Positions 12,732 to 12,805 of a stretch of DNA of 12,805 bases are shown here, in pieces; the first letter of the stretch is position 1, and each line of letters starts with the position of its first letter. The DNA is from Faecalibacterium sp. CAG:74 (GTDB taxonomy: Bacteria > Bacillota > Clostridia > Christensenellales > Aristaeellaceae): assembly GCA_000437595.1 (NCBI GenBank), contig FR899781.1, forward strand, positions 1 through 12,805, written 5' to 3'. The notes beneath the pieces were generated by a model. That model searched no databases. It was not told the DNA's origin and saw only the letters and a list, made by a program, of their open reading frames with translations. A program made the translations under genes and the position numbers.

Positions 12732-12805
12732 CAACACGCGGAAGCAGTATGAAAGTGCGCTCAACTCAATCGCGCGAAGGGGTCAAGGGGGGACTTCGTC
12801 CCTTT
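12732..12805. repeat. Palindromic intergenic repeat, copy B (cut by window edge)
   Basis: From CAACACGCGG onward this segment aligns with copy A in the same orientation, including CAACTCAATCGCGCGAAGG against CAACTGAATCGCGCGAAAG and the following GGTCAAGG. It ends in a hairpin GGGAC-TTC-GTCCC (12790-12802) whose TTC loop is the reverse complement of the GAA loop in copy A. The window ends three bases after the hairpin, so further modules may follow. No other gene or terminator is visible after recD2. Confidence 0.75.

Overview
The window is GC-rich and gene-dense and looks like a chromosomal segment of a Bacillota bacterium, most likely a GC-rich member of the Clostridia (Oscillospirales or Christensenellales type; the sequence alone does not settle which). 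The signs are strong AGGAGG-type ribosome binding sites, a short bS21 with a lysine/arginine-rich tail, a RecD2 helicase, the ecfA1-ecfA2-ecfT-truA gene order typical of Bacillota, and GC-rich palindromic repeats between genes.

Layout. Everything left of about 10.06 kb is on the minus strand; recD2 alone is on the plus strand at the right. Reading the minus strand from right to left: (1) a tight operon ecfA1-ecfA2-ecfT-truA, followed 30 nt later by an unusual ACT-ACT-metallo-beta-lactamase-fold protein; a good sigma-A-type promoter precedes ecfA1. (2) A palindromic repeat block, then a COG2509-type FAD-dependent oxidoreductase and peptidase T (pepT). (3) rpsU (bS21, GTG start, 57 aa) with a near-consensus promoter, a roughly 100-nt 3' UTR and a strong intrinsic terminator. 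(4) An inverted-repeat element built of GGAATGC units, then a promoter and about 140 nt of leader for a TRM11/UPF0020-like methyltransferase. (5) The N-terminal part of a Rho-N-domain protein, probably transcription terminator Rho, cut by the left window edge. recD2 is divergent from ecfA1 across a 393-nt intergenic region that holds both promoters and two repeat types.

Function. Most genes are housekeeping: vitamin/metal uptake energising module, tRNA pseudouridylation, peptide breakdown, ribosome assembly, nucleic-acid methylation and DNA repair/helicase work. No defence system, prophage, CRISPR array, insertion sequence, tRNA or rRNA was seen. The least ordinary items are the ACT-ACT-MBL fusion attached to the ECF/truA operon, and two families of small dispersed repeats, one showing a hairpin loop present in opposite orientation in two otherwise collinear copies.
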